Assembly: GCF_900104795.1 (NCBI RefSeq)
Contig: NZ_FNTG01000001.1
Coordinates: 2,666,001-2,730,000, forward strand
DNA length: 64,000 nucleotides
Reading direction: 5' to 3'
Origin: Burkholderia sp. WP9
GTDB lineage: Bacteria > Pseudomonadota > Gammaproteobacteria > Burkholderiales > Burkholderiaceae
Made by a program: the position numbers and the translations under genes. Shown here piece after piece: positions 37,174 through 46,525 of this stretch (position 1 is its first letter; every line of letters begins with the position of its first letter). The notes beneath the pieces were generated by a model, which was given only the letters and a program-made list of their open reading frames with translations, was not told the DNA's origin and did not search any database.

Positions 37174-38223
37174 TTAAGACAACCGACCAGGAATAGCATC
37201 GGCAAGAAAATCCCTCAACTTACCCCTCAGATTTTCGTACGCGCTTTTCTTGAATGACAGAATTTCAGTCGATTGTCGGCGAGTTTCTTCAGGCGAGCTT
37301 TCGGCCGCGACGCGGAACGCTTCCTGAACGGTCAGAATGGGGAGCAAATTTCCGAACGGCTTTTCTGTGCTACGTAGCCTGAAGTTGCCTTCCTCTGCCA
37401 GTAGAATCGATGGAACGCCCGCAGACAGCCCCGCAATAGCCCCGTGCAACCGAGTTGAAATGATCGTTGAATAACCGGAAATCTGGGCAAGCAAATGATC
37501 TGGCTCGTAGCTATAAACGCAAGCATGTTCCAGACCCAACCGCGAAAACCGCATATGCTCGTCGATATAGAGACTCACGATATCAAGATCGATTTTGCCT
37601 TGTGCCGCGCGCAAGGCCGAAATCAGGGTTTGGACGAGCTCCTCTCCAACGTTTTGGTTCGGTGTCCCGGAACTTTGCACAATGACGCCGACGCGGTGGC
37701 GATCAGGCAGGACACCCGGCTCGCCGACGCTGTAGAAAGCGGGGCACGGCAGCGGGACCGCTTTTGGCGTCGATAGTTGGGCATTGAGACATTCCGCGAG
37801 ATCAACGCTTCGCGTACAGATGAACACATTGCCGCGGTCGAGGACCTCAACTTCATGCGGCGCGAGTTGCGGCATAGCGGCGCCAGAGCCGGCGCCCAAC
37901 ACTAGCACTGGAACTCGCGGCTGCGTCAGCAGGCTGCGGTAAATTCGCTCGACTGGCTGCCCAAACCATTCCGGAGTTCCGGCGAAGACAACCAGATCGA
38001 CAACGTCAAGTGCCGGGTCACGCATGGAATTGGTCAGAAAATCTGTCCGCATTCGGCCGTCGGTCCACCGGTCCATGAAAAGGTCGGGATTACGATTCCA
38101 GAGCAGCCAGTTGTGGTTTGGCCCCAAGATATCCCCCAGCAGTCGCTCGACACCTTTGCGAATGAACTCATCTCCGGGATTCCACTGCCGACTGGAACTG
38201 ATGAGGATGTTCATACGCGTCAT
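37174..38223 (-). CDS. Polysaccharide pyruvyl transferase family protein
   Basis: The protein has 349 aa and matches the PF04230-type fold. Features are NILISSSRQWNPGDEFIRKG at the N-terminus, LVVFAGTPEWFGQPVERI, VPVLVLGAGSGAAM, and the family's late YSTIISTRLHGAIAGLSAGV containing the conserved RLH. It would add a pyruvate ketal from phosphoenolpyruvate to a sugar, or act as a glycosyltransferase-like relative. The start at 38223 has GGGAG eight bases upstream; a second ATG lies three codons in. It is co-oriented with the GT gene at 35309. Confidence 0.82.
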   Translation of the reverse strand: MTRMNILISSSRQWNPGDEFIRKGVERLLGDILGPNHNWLLWNRNPDLFMDRWTDGRMRTDFLTNSMRDPALDVVDLVVFAGTPEWFGQPVERIYRSLLTQPRVPVLVLGAGSGAAMPQLAPHEVEVLDRGNVFICTRSVDLAECLNAQLSTPKAVPLPCPAFYSVGEPGVLPDRHRVGVIVQSSGTPNQNVGEELVQTLISALRAAQGKIDLDIVSLYIDEHMRFSRLGLEHACVYSYEPDHLLAQISGYSTIISTRLHGAIAGLSAGVPSILLAEEGNFRLRSTEKPFGNLLPILTVQEAFRVAAESSPEETRRQSTEILSFKKSAYENLRGKLRDFLADAIPGRLS

Positions 38224-39011
38224 TGAAAGTACTCCCGTTGAGTTGCGAATTCGGATGATTATGCCATCCCTTTCCGCTCATGCTGGCTGGTGAGCCGGTA
38301 CCCAAGGTTGCGAGCTTCGGCTCGAAACATCCACCGGGTTTGCGGCCCCGGGCAGGCAAAAGCGTCAAGGTGGTATTCGGCCGTCTCTCGATTTGAGATG
38401 CGCGGCAGCAGCTAGGCGCCATAGTCGCTACCATGTTCGATGCCGCTGTCGGCGATAGTAGGTGCCAACCCGGCGGTCCATCGTGCTGAACCGCATGGTG
38501 TTGTGCGGCAGCGCATACCGCTCGGTTCCCATGGGTCCACGGAACAGTATGGACGTGTCTTCGCAATGGACGCCTCGCATTACAGAAGGCACCAGCGCTT
38601 GGGCTGTACGGTGCTTGTATCGAACCAATAAACGGCAAAAACTTCTCCGCTCCTTGTCGGACGGGTTTGGGAAGTTTTCGATGGGGTTTGGGAAGTTTTC
38701 GATGCCTGACGAAACGCCTTCAGAAACCACCTTGCGCCCTTGGCGACCAATGGCTTGCAGCGCCGCTCTTAGCAACCGTCCGCCCTCTGCTAATATCCGA
38801 GCGAAAACGAACTGAATCTACTGGAATCACGCAGTGAAGGCGGCGGAGTTGAAGGGTGCACACCTCGATTACCTGAATCTTGAGATCAAAGGCAGAGCGT
38901 GCAAGGAGGGGATGGCCCGCCAATACGAGAATCCTATTCGAAGGGGTCGATCGAATGGAAGTCATGGCGTGTCGGTCTGCAAGAACCAGAGTTCGACACC
39001 GCCATGTGTAT
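38224..39011. other. Gene-free stretch with a 21-bp tandem repeat
   Basis: No intact gene is found. A minus-strand frame at 38428-38775 contains ordinary-looking sequence (VMRGVHCEDTSILFRGPMGT) but no recognised family. The repeat at 38664-38704 is described separately. Confidence 0.4.
38664..38704. repeat. Two tandem copies of a 21-bp unit
   Basis: GGTTTGGGAAGTTTTCGATG occurs at 38664-38683 and again at 38685-38704, so the period is 21 bases, close to two helical turns. The function is unknown. Confidence 0.75.
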
Positions 39012-39697
39012 TTAAGCTAACTTCGGACGGCGCCGCGTCAGCCGTCCATTGATCGCGTTCTGAGCCGGTATCTCGATGCGTCGATAGCTCCAGAAACCCA
39101 CGATCCAGCAGATACCGAGCCAGAATGCGAGCATGATCGGGCCGGGGACGAAGTTGAAAAGGCCGAACTTCTCGCAGATCTTGAGCATTGTATAAAGCAG
39201 GAACTGATGCCAGATGTAGAGCGAATACGACGCGTCCCCCAAGCGAGTCCAGAACGGCGCGACACGCCATCCCTTATCGATCTCCAGCGCGACAATCCCA
39301 TAAACGAGGAACGCGCTCGGGATTCCGACATACACAGCGTGCACCCACATGTGCACGTGTTCCGGCCAGCCCTTGAGCTGCATCGCTTCCACGCCGAGCA
39401 GGAGGCCCGTCAGACCAAAGATCGCGCAGCTCGTCGCGTAGCGATACACCTTTCGGTCAATCAGCACCGCGATCACCATCCCGAATATGAACTCAAAGAC
39501 GAGGAACGTGAGTTGGAAGATGTTCCCCCACCTCTCCCCTGTGTAGTAGTTGTAAAGCACAAGCACGACTGATACGACCGACCAGCCCGAGAGCACCCAC
39601 AGAACGCGCTTCGGTGAGATCAGCAGCGCGATCATCACGACGGCATAGAAATAAACCTCGAACGCCAGCGACCATGCAGCCATGATGTTCGAGTTAA
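39012..39697 (-). pseudogene. Acyltransferase-3 (OafA-like), C-terminal part, split by IS5 copy 2
   Basis: This encodes the last 227 or so residues of an integral membrane O-acyltransferase: WSLAFEVYFYAVVMIALLIS (the conserved SLAFE..FY motif), several further helices, and GDASYSLYIWHQFLLYTMLK, a typical late motif. Removing IS5 copy 2 and one TTAA joins it in frame to 40863-41317. The 378-aa product is of normal length (THI-NSNIMAAWSL across the junction). The insertion therefore inactivated an otherwise intact gene. Confidence 0.9.
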
Positions 39698-40862
39698 GGC
39701 TACGCTGAAAAAGGTCAACGGCATTGGGCGTTCAATCGTTAGATGTGCATGAAACAACAGACCCTTGCGATGGCGGCCGATCAAGGCGCCGGATTTGAAC
39801 AGTACCGTCGGCCAACCAAACGCGATGTGTTCCTTGAGACGATGGAGCAGATCGTGCCGTGGGCGCAATTGTGCGAGGTTGTCGAGCCGTACTATCCGAA
39901 GGGTCAAGGCGGTCGCCCGCCAGTGGGTCTGGAGCGCATGCTGCGCATGCACTTTGTGCAGCACTGGTTCAACCTGGCGGATGAGGCGTGCGAGGAGGCG
40001 CTGCTGGACAGCACCGCATTGCGGCGATTCGTCGGGATTGACCTGGGGCGCGAGCGGGTTCCCGATGGCACGACGCTGTTGAAGTTTCGCCGGCTGCTGG
40101 AGCGCAACAAGCTCGGCGAGCAGTTGTTCTCCAAGGTCGGCGAAGTACTGCAAGGGCATGGGCTGAAGGTTGGCACCGGCACGATCGTGGATGCCACCAT
40201 CATCGGTGCGCCCAGTTCCACGAAGAATGCGGACAAGGCACGAGACCCCGAAATGCATCAGACGAGGAAGGGCCAGCAGTGGTACTTCGGCATGAAGCTG
40301 CACATCGGTGTGGATAGCCAGACGGGACTGGCACACAGCGCGGTAGTGACGGCGGCAAACGTGCATGACAAGCATCCGCTGCCGGCGCTACTGCACGGCG
40401 ACGAGCGGCGTGTGTACGGCGACAGCGCCTATGCGAGCCAGAAGGAACTCATCGCCAGCAAGGCGCCGAAAGCGAAGGACTTCACCAACCAGCGTGTGCG
40501 CAATCGCAGTGGTGAAGTCGATGAAACCAGGCGCTCGAAAAACCGCAACAAGTCGAAGATTCGTGCCCGGGTCGAACACGTCTTTGCGGTGGTCAAGCGG
40601 CTGTGGGGCTTCGGCAAGGTGCGCTATCGCGGCCTCGCGAAGAACGCCACGCGTGCCTTTACTGCACTCGCGCTGGCCAACATCTACATGAGCCGCGCGC
40701 GGCTGATGGCACAGGTGCGTCCATAAGCAGCCGAAATGGGTCGAGAGCCCCGCTTGCCAGGCCCTTCAGGGCCGGGAAATCGAACCGGTCGCATCGCTGA
40801 TCTCACATTCCGGAATTCAGCATCAAGCTGTCGGCGAAAACGGTGGCTTCTTCAGCGTAGCC
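39698..40862 (+). mobile_element. IS5-family insertion sequence, copy 2
   Basis: This 1,165-bp copy has the same ends as copy 1 and a TTAA target duplication (39694-39697 and 40863-40866). It sits inside the acyltransferase gene, opposite to that gene's orientation. Confidence 0.95.
39743..40726 (+). CDS. IS5-family transposase (copy 2)
   Basis: The 327-aa translation is identical to copies 1 and 3. The DDE residues are in GTGTIVDATII, YGDSAYAS and RVEHVFAVVK. It is intact, so the element is probably still mobile. Confidence 0.95.
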   Translation: MCMKQQTLAMAADQGAGFEQYRRPTKRDVFLETMEQIVPWAQLCEVVEPYYPKGQGGRPPVGLERMLRMHFVQHWFNLADEACEEALLDSTALRRFVGIDLGRERVPDGTTLLKFRRLLERNKLGEQLFSKVGEVLQGHGLKVGTGTIVDATIIGAPSSTKNADKARDPEMHQTRKGQQWYFGMKLHIGVDSQTGLAHSAVVTAANVHDKHPLPALLHGDERRVYGDSAYASQKELIASKAPKAKDFTNQRVRNRSGEVDETRRSKNRNKSKIRARVEHVFAVVKRLWGFGKVRYRGLAKNATRAFTALALANIYMSRARLMAQVRP

Positions 40863-41317
40863 TTAATATGCGTGGTCAGGAAGATCAATTCCCATAGGGG
40901 CTTGCGCTCGACAAAAGGCGGCGAGTAGGCGACGTAAGACCCGAGCGCTACCGTCAGCGCAAGCACGACCCAGTACACCGGGAAGATCCGCGAGAAGCGT
41001 TTGACCGCAAAATTCCAGGCGATTGTTCCGCGGCTCGAAACTGAGTCGTCTGCCGCCTTCATCGCCACGGTCGCGATGATGAATCCCGAAATGACGAAGA
41101 ACACGTCAACAGCCGCGGACGCGTAGGGACCCATCAACGGCATCAGGTGATCGAACCCCATACCGCCGCGAACCAGGATCGCGTGCCCGAGAAGCACGAC
41201 GAGGGAAGCAAAACCACGCAACGCCTGGATGTTCGTAATCGTGGGAGTGGATTTTCTGACTTCCAGAGGTTTTACGAGAGCACACGGGAGTGGGTTTGAG
41301 ACTACAGGTGCGGACAT
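40863..41317 (-). pseudogene. Acyltransferase-3 (OafA-like), N-terminal part, split by IS5 copy 2
   Basis: This encodes the first 150 or so residues: a cytoplasmic leader, then IQALRGFASLVVLLGHAILV with the conserved R and H (RG...H) of the family, VDVFFVISGFIIATVAMKAA, and KRFSRIFPVYWVVLALTVAL. These are the signature motifs of acyltransferase-3 O-acetylases that decorate surface glycans. The frame runs into IS5 copy 2 at 40862. The other half is at 39012-39697. Confidence 0.9.
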
Positions 41318-41439
41318 TTTTACCGGCCCTTCAACTTTGATCTGGCTCGGAGTATAGACCGGGATTGACCAGAAATGGAAACGCCAAGGTCGTGAACTGA
41401 CCTTACGAAATGGACAGTTAAAGTCTGGACGGCCACGAA

Positions 41440-41514
41440 TTAATTCCTAAATTGCACGGGACTTAGCCCTTTTGTTCGAGCCGGATTCGTTCGTGGTTGC
41501 AGTAATTGATTTAG
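41440..41514 (-). pseudogene. IS3-family OrfB tail, left of IS5 copy 3
   Basis: The minus strand reads INYCNHERIRLEQKG and, after a one-base shift, LSPVQFRN and a stop. This is the typical C-terminus of IS3-family OrfB. It continues in frame from 42680-42805 once IS5 copy 3 and one TTAG are removed, apart from a TAA where Tyr is usual. Confidence 0.65.
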
Positions 41515-42679
41515 GGCTACGCTGAAGAAGCCACCGTTTTCGCCGACAGCTTGATGCTGAATTCCGGAATGTGAGATCAGCGATGCGACCGGTTCGATTT
41601 CCCGGCCCTGAAGGGCCTGGCAAGCGGGGCTCTCGACCCATTTCGGCTGCTTATGGACGCACCTGTGCCATCAGCCGCGCGCGGCTCATGTAGATGTTGG
41701 CCAGCGCGAGTGCAGTAAAGGCACGCGTGGCGTTCTTCGCGAGGCCGCGATAGCGCACCTTGCCGAAGCCCCACAGCCGCTTGACCACCGCAAAGACGTG
41801 TTCGACCCGGGCACGAATCTTCGACTTGTTGCGGTTTTTCGAGCGCCTGGTTTCATCGACTTCACCACTGCGATTGCGCACACGCTGGTTGGTGAAGTCC
41901 TTCGCTTTCGGCGCCTTGCTGGCGATGAGTTCCTTCTGGCTCGCATAGGCGCTGTCGCCGTACACACGCCGCTCGTCGCCGTGCAGTAGCGCCGGCAGCG
42001 GATGCTTGTCATGCACGTTTGCCGCCGTCACTACCGCGCTGTGTGCCAGTCCCGTCTGGCTATCCACACCGATGTGCAGCTTCATGCCGAAGTACCACTG
42101 CTGGCCCTTCCTCGTCTGATGCATTTCGGGGTCTCGTGCCTTGTCCGCATTCTTCGTGGAACTGGGCGCACCGATGATGGTGGCATCCACGATCGTGCCG
42201 GTGCCAACCTTCAGCCCATGCCCTTGCAGTACTTCGCCGACCTTGGAGAACAACTGCTCGCCGAGCTTGTTGCGCTCCAGCAGCCGGCGAAACTTCAACA
42301 GCGTCGTGCCATCGGGAACCCGCTCGCGCCCCAGGTCAATCCCGACGAATCGCCGCAATGCGGTGCTGTCCAGCAGCGCCTCCTCGCACGCCTCATCCGC
42401 CAGGTTGAACCAGTGCTGCACAAAGTGCATGCGCAGCATGCGCTCCAGACCCACTGGCGGGCGACCGCCTTGACCCTTCGGATAGTACGGCTCGACAACC
42501 TCGCACAATTGCGCCCACGGCACGATCTGCTCCATCGTCTCAAGGAACACATCGCGTTTGGTTGGCCGACGGTACTGTTCAAATCCGGCGCCTTGATCGG
42601 CCGCCATCGCAAGGGTCTGTTGTTTCATGCACATCTAACGATTGAACGCCCAATGCCGTTGACCTTTTTCAGCGTAGCC
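41515..42679 (-). mobile_element. IS5-family insertion sequence, copy 3 (inverted)
   Basis: This 1,165-bp copy is in opposite orientation to copies 1 and 2, with a TTAG target duplication (41511-41514 and 42680-42683). It is inserted in an IS3 remnant. With copy 2 it brackets 652 bases holding the 5' half of the acyltransferase. Confidence 0.95.
41651..42634 (-). CDS. IS5-family transposase (copy 3)
   Basis: The 327-aa translation is identical to copies 1 and 2, and the gene is intact on the minus strand. Confidence 0.95.
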   Translation of the reverse strand: MCMKQQTLAMAADQGAGFEQYRRPTKRDVFLETMEQIVPWAQLCEVVEPYYPKGQGGRPPVGLERMLRMHFVQHWFNLADEACEEALLDSTALRRFVGIDLGRERVPDGTTLLKFRRLLERNKLGEQLFSKVGEVLQGHGLKVGTGTIVDATIIGAPSSTKNADKARDPEMHQTRKGQQWYFGMKLHIGVDSQTGLAHSAVVTAANVHDKHPLPALLHGDERRVYGDSAYASQKELIASKAPKAKDFTNQRVRNRSGEVDETRRSKNRNKSKIRARVEHVFAVVKRLWGFGKVRYRGLAKNATRAFTALALANIYMSRARLMAQVRP

Positions 42680-42805
42680 TTAGCGTCGCAGACCAATTCG
42701 AAATAGCGCGATGCACTTGAAGCGGTTCGGCTGGATGAACTCGCACTTCAATAGCACCGCGAAGAAGCTCTCCATAGCCGAGTTGGCGTTCGCGGACAAC
42801 TGCAG
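42680..42805 (-). pseudogene. IS3-family OrfB fragment, right of IS5 copy 3
   Basis: The minus strand encodes NSAMESFFAVLLKCEFIQPN and RFKCIALFRIGLRR, the region around the last catalytic Glu of IS3 OrfB. It is the upstream partner of 41440-41514. Coding further upstream is not recognisable. Confidence 0.65.
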
Positions 42806-43260
42806 CCGTGAGTGACGCTGCAGCCGACGTTTTCAACTCATCCGAACCCTCCCGTTCATTTGAAAGAATTCGAATTGGTCCTTCGCGCCCAGAACTGATC
42901 ACTTGACCAGCCTGCCGAAGCGCACAGGAATACGTCGATAGTCGCAGCGCCCGCGATGATGTTCATACACCGCCTATCTTCGCCTTTATCTGCGCTCGCC
43001 GAACACCTGACGCCTGCGCCTTGCGTCAACGATGGAACGTGCTGCGAGCCGAGCCCATTGCGTTAAGCAGTGCCGCCAGCGGATAGGATTCCTGTCACTC
43101 GCATACCACTTGCCCTTTTCTTTTGCGCTGCTTGCTCTTTCGCCGCGGCAGCGCATCAGCCTGTGGGCGCGCATGACGCGATAGAACCGTTTGCTTTAAC
43201 ACGCGGTAGACGCAGCGCGCTCGATCAGATCAATAGCGTTAGACATTCAGGCCGCCTTGA
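42806..43260. other. Intergenic stretch without recognised gene
   Basis: No supported coding sequence, hairpin or IS end was recognised between the IS3 fragment and the 10-bp repeat array. Confidence 0.35.
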
Positions 43261-43350
43261 GACGTCGGAAAATGTCGGAAAATGCCTGGAAATTCATGGA
43301 AATCCCTGGAAATGTCTGGACATTTCTGAAAATGTCGATAATCGACTGAA
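43261..43350. repeat. Array of about eight degenerate 10-bp repeats upstream of the SGNH gene
   Basis: Successive 10-base units share the form AATGTCTGGA (AATGTCGGAA, AATGCCTGGA, AATTCATGGA, AATCCCTGGA, AATGTCTGGA, then drifting units). The strict 10-base spacing puts short A-tracts on one face of the helix, so the DNA may be bent. The array ends about 60 bases before the SGNH hydrolase start and may hold its promoter or a regulator site. Confidence 0.65.
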
Positions 43351-43409
43351 TAAAATGAGTCACTTACATACCTGTTTACACGACTGCTAGAATCCTGCGG
43401 AGTCAAAAT

Positions 43410-44159
43410 ATGAAGAGAGCAATCATGAAGGCAATTGTCGCGTCCTTGGCCGGAATGCTTGTGATGGCATCTAGCGGAGGCGGCGGGTCGTCCGATCCGG
43501 TGGATCAGACAGCAATGCCTCCGACATCTGCGCCGCCTGTCGCAACCGTAGGAATTCTGTTCGAGGGCGACAGTACGATGTACGGATCTGACGTGATGTC
43601 CTGCGCGAACCCGAATTGCCAAAACGTTACCGGCAATGAGCCGGTTGTTGTGTCAGCGCTGCTGAACGACAAAAATGGGTTTGGCGCCGGAGCGGTGACC
43701 GGAATCAATGCGGGCGTCCCGTCCTCGGATCTTGCAGAGATGCTGGCAGGCGGGAACCCGCAATATCCGCACTCGTATCCGACCCTGCTGGAGCGTGCTC
43801 AGGCAAAGATCGTGGTTTCGAATCACTCGATGGCGGGAACGACGGACCAGTTCAAGGGCTACCTCAACACCTTCATTAATGAAACATTATCGGCCGGCAA
43901 AATTCCAGTGTTGGAGGAGCCAAACCCGGTTTGCCATAACAAACGACCTAATCTCGATGCGTACGTCGTTGTGATGCGTAGGGTCGCCGCTGAGCGCAAT
44001 GTCGTGTTGGTCCCGCAGTACGACACGTTCAAGACCAATCCTTATTGGGAAACGCTGCTGCCTGACTGCGTGCATCCTTCGGCAAACGGCTATGCCATCA
44101 AGGCCCGCAATACCGCGCAAGCACTTGTTCCGCTCATCCAAAAGATCAGGAGCAACTGA
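43410..44159 (+). CDS. Secreted SGNH/GDSL-family hydrolase, former lipoprotein
   Basis: The protein has 249 aa. The N-terminus is a secretion signal (MKRAIMKAIVASLAGMLVMA) followed by a Gly/Ser linker. The esterase core has the block I motif VGILFEGDSTMYGSDV with the nucleophile Ser, the Asn of block III probably in VVSNHSMAGTTDQF, and the DxxH of block V in LLPDCVHPSANGYAIKA. At the position where lipoproteins of this type have LMASCGGGGS, it has MASSGGGGS, so lipidation is lost. GGAG precedes the start. It likely deacylates periplasmic or secreted glycans or esters; the substrate is unknown. Confidence 0.82.
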   Translation: MKRAIMKAIVASLAGMLVMASSGGGGSSDPVDQTAMPPTSAPPVATVGILFEGDSTMYGSDVMSCANPNCQNVTGNEPVVVSALLNDKNGFGAGAVTGINAGVPSSDLAEMLAGGNPQYPHSYPTLLERAQAKIVVSNHSMAGTTDQFKGYLNTFINETLSAGKIPVLEEPNPVCHNKRPNLDAYVVVMRRVAAERNVVLVPQYDTFKTNPYWETLLPDCVHPSANGYAIKARNTAQALVPLIQKIRSN

Positions 44160-44877
44160 TCCTGTCGATCAGCTTCCGCAGTAGATGTCGCCCTGCAAGC
44201 CTGACGTCGCAACGCTGCTGCCGTCTTGCGGGGGCAGCTGAAGGCGTTTGGATGACGGGCAAGCTGCTGCTTGGTGAAATCGGCAACGGCTGCAGGCGCG
44301 ACGACGCAACCGGCGCGGCGACAAACTGAGGCTCTCGCTGAAGAATCTGCGGAAACGGACCCTTTTTGCGGAACTAAGGGCTTTTGGGAACAATCAACCA
44401 ATCAATCCCCCGCGAGTGCGGTGGCGGAGGGCAGCGGGAGTCGTTTGCACAGTCCCCGCTTCGCTCGATTCGCAGCCGGAAAGCTGCCGAACTCAATTAG
44501 AAGAAAGCGATGTGTGACAGGAAGCTGCGCAGCTTGGGATTGGACGATTTCCTAGCCGACAGTCCGCATTCAGAAAGATTGACGCGCTCGTGCTGCTCAG
44601 AGGTTCGGCGAATTGGCACAGTGGATGATGCCCCGAAAGAGCCATAGCCGGGTCACACGCCGACCCGACAAAGTGCGAAATTGACCTCGAAAGATGAGTG
44701 CCTAGATCGGCGTTTTCGGTGCGCGCTATCGGCACTGACGATGATCTTCGGGCATCACCGAGCCTGTACAAGCAGGTGTAGTATGGCGAATTTTTGCAGT
44801 GTGACGCCGTACAATGCCAGGTCGGCCGACACAACGCTGCTTAACCGGAATGCCTTGACTTTCGTAGGTGCGCATAA
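44160..44877. other. Intergenic stretch without recognised gene
   Basis: About 720 bases with no supported gene. A minus frame at 44493-44834 is rich in Ser and Cys and lacks motifs. The promoter of the acetyltransferase should be near 44760-44870. Confidence 0.35.
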
Positions 44878-45482
44878 ATGACGGCACTATCCAAGTTCTT
44901 CTCAAAGAAAAGTCCGAACATGCAGGTGGCCGCGGAAATACAGGAGCCATCTACTGATGAAAGTTTCTTTTTCCCCGTCCAAGAAATTAAAATAGCCGTC
45001 GGACATCATAGCCATGTGAACCGCCCAACGGTCTACTATTGGGGCGCTCCGTGTACATTTATGATTGGGAATTTCTGCTCGATTGCGCATGGCGCAACGT
45101 TCATACTTGGAGGAGAGCATCCTAAGCTCTCGCTGTCCACAAGTACGACGCTTCACCAGATAAATCCTTCCAACCGCTGGAAAGGAGATGTTGTTATCGG
45201 AAATGATGTTTGGATCGGTGCAAATGCGACTATTTCTCCGGCGTCACGATACACACCGGAGCAATTGTCGGAGCAGGCGCAGTCGTGACGAAGGACGTTC
45301 CCCCTTATGCAGTTATTGTGGGTAACCCACAGCGCATTCTTCGTTATCGTTTCGAAATTGACTTGATTGAGCGGTTGCTTAGCTCTCGCTGGTGGGAACA
45401 CGGACCGGAGAAGTTAAATCCGCTTTTGGAGAAAAGTCGAGACGTGCGAGAATTCTTGGACTTATTAGCGCATTCGATCTGA
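44878..45482 (+). pseudogene. Hexapeptide-repeat (CatB-like) acetyltransferase, frameshifted
   Basis: The first frame (44878 to about 45236) gives IGNFCSIAHGATFILGGEHP and [17 protein letters not shown], the left-handed beta-helix repeats of the CatB/VatD type. One base appears lost in ATTTCTCCGG. The next frame continues [20 protein letters not shown], then [17 protein letters not shown] and a helical end. Joined, it would be about 200 aa, normal for the family. It would have O- or N-acetylated a sugar in the surface glycan. Confidence 0.85.
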
Positions 45483-45685
45483 CGCGAAAGCCACGAGCAT
45501 CCACGACATACATTTGTACTAGCGCCGCGCGAATGCGGCTCCAGACTCATTTGGATTTCGGCTTCCACTTGCATTGCGCCGTACCTGCATGGCACGATTC
45601 CAAGGAGGAACGCGACGTGGTCGGCATGCCGCTCCGACGACTGCAGGCACGACGAACGGCAACGTCCACTGCGAAACGAAAGTGG

Positions 45686-46075
45686 TACCGTACGCAACGC
45701 TTCGGCGTCGACTACACCATCCACCCTGATCACCGCTCGACCGATTCGCACTTCGATCGTTCCGGTGGGCGCGCCCGACTTCATCACTGCCGCTTCGGCT
45801 GATGCCGCGGGCACAATGTCGGTGGATACATCACTTACCACTGTCACCGGAATCAGCCTGGTCGTTTCGGCCTGTCGCTCTGCCTGGTACCGGCGCCACC
45901 ACCTGAACAGCATGTTCGCGTTGATGCCATGTTCACGCGCAAGCTTCGAGACAGACACGCCCGGTTCGCATGCAGCCACAGCCAGCTGGTGTCGAAACTC
46001 GTCACTATGGTTCGGGCGGCTCTTGCGGGTGCCCACGATGGTCTTCTCTTCTGGTGCCAAAATGATTCCCGCCAC
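45686..46075 (-). pseudogene. tnpA: IS66-family tnpA, 3' truncated
   Basis: From 46075 the frame reads FRHQLAVAACEPGVSVSKLA and MLFRWWRRYQAERQ, the HTH of IS66 OrfA, up to VVDAEALRTV, and then leaves the family. The terminal repeat of its element is just upstream at about 46125-46146 (minus strand GTAAGCGCCTCGTTTCGACC), so this is the left end of one IS66 copy cut off after tnpA. Confidence 0.75.
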
Positions 46076-46202
46076 TTCAAAATGGTGGGAGCCACTATCG
46101 CGTCTCTACACGTTTAACTCAACAACGGTCGAAACGAGGCGCTTACCGCCGATCATCAGGTGGCGCCAATACGCCGATCCCGGAATGGCTCCATAACGCC
46201 GG

Positions 46203-46501
46203 TCAGTGACACCAGGGCAACCCCAGCACGAGGGCGGCGAGTTGCTCCTGCGTCATTGACTGCTGGGTGCCCAGTCCGGCCTGCGGCCACACGAAGCGGC
46301 CCCTGTTCAGGGCCTCGCCGCGAGCCAGATACCGACGCCGTCATGGACCAGCACCTTCATGCGGGTGGCGCGGCGATTGGCGAACAGGTAGGCGTGATGA
46401 GGACGCGCGGCACCAAAGACCGTAAGCGCGTGATCTAGCACACCGAGTTTGGAAACGTGCGCGAAGGTGGGTGCGCCGGACGAGAACACATCGGTGAGCA
46501 A
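46203..46501 (-). pseudogene. tnpB: IS66-family tnpB remnant
   Basis: The frame gives TVFGAARPHHAYLFANRRAT and RMKVLVHDGVGIWLAAR. After a shift come GRFVWPQAGLGTQQSMTQEQ and LAALVLGLPW with a stop at 46203. This is the IS66 OrfB pattern without its N-terminal MRAG segment. Confidence 0.7.
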
Positions 46502-46525
46502 GGTGCTCTCAATGCGTCGGGCAGA

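Noticed and set aside
39698..42679. Composite transposon made by IS5 copies 2 and 3
   Set aside because: They are inverted around 652 bases, but each has its own target duplication (TTAA and TTAG), so they inserted independently.
42002..42706. 234-codon frame antisense to the IS5 transposase (also at 5084 and 39635)
   Set aside because: Present in all three IS5 copies only because the element is repeated; no protein features.
43261..43350. CRISPR array
   Set aside because: Units are 10 bases with no spacers, so this is a short tandem repeat, not a CRISPR.
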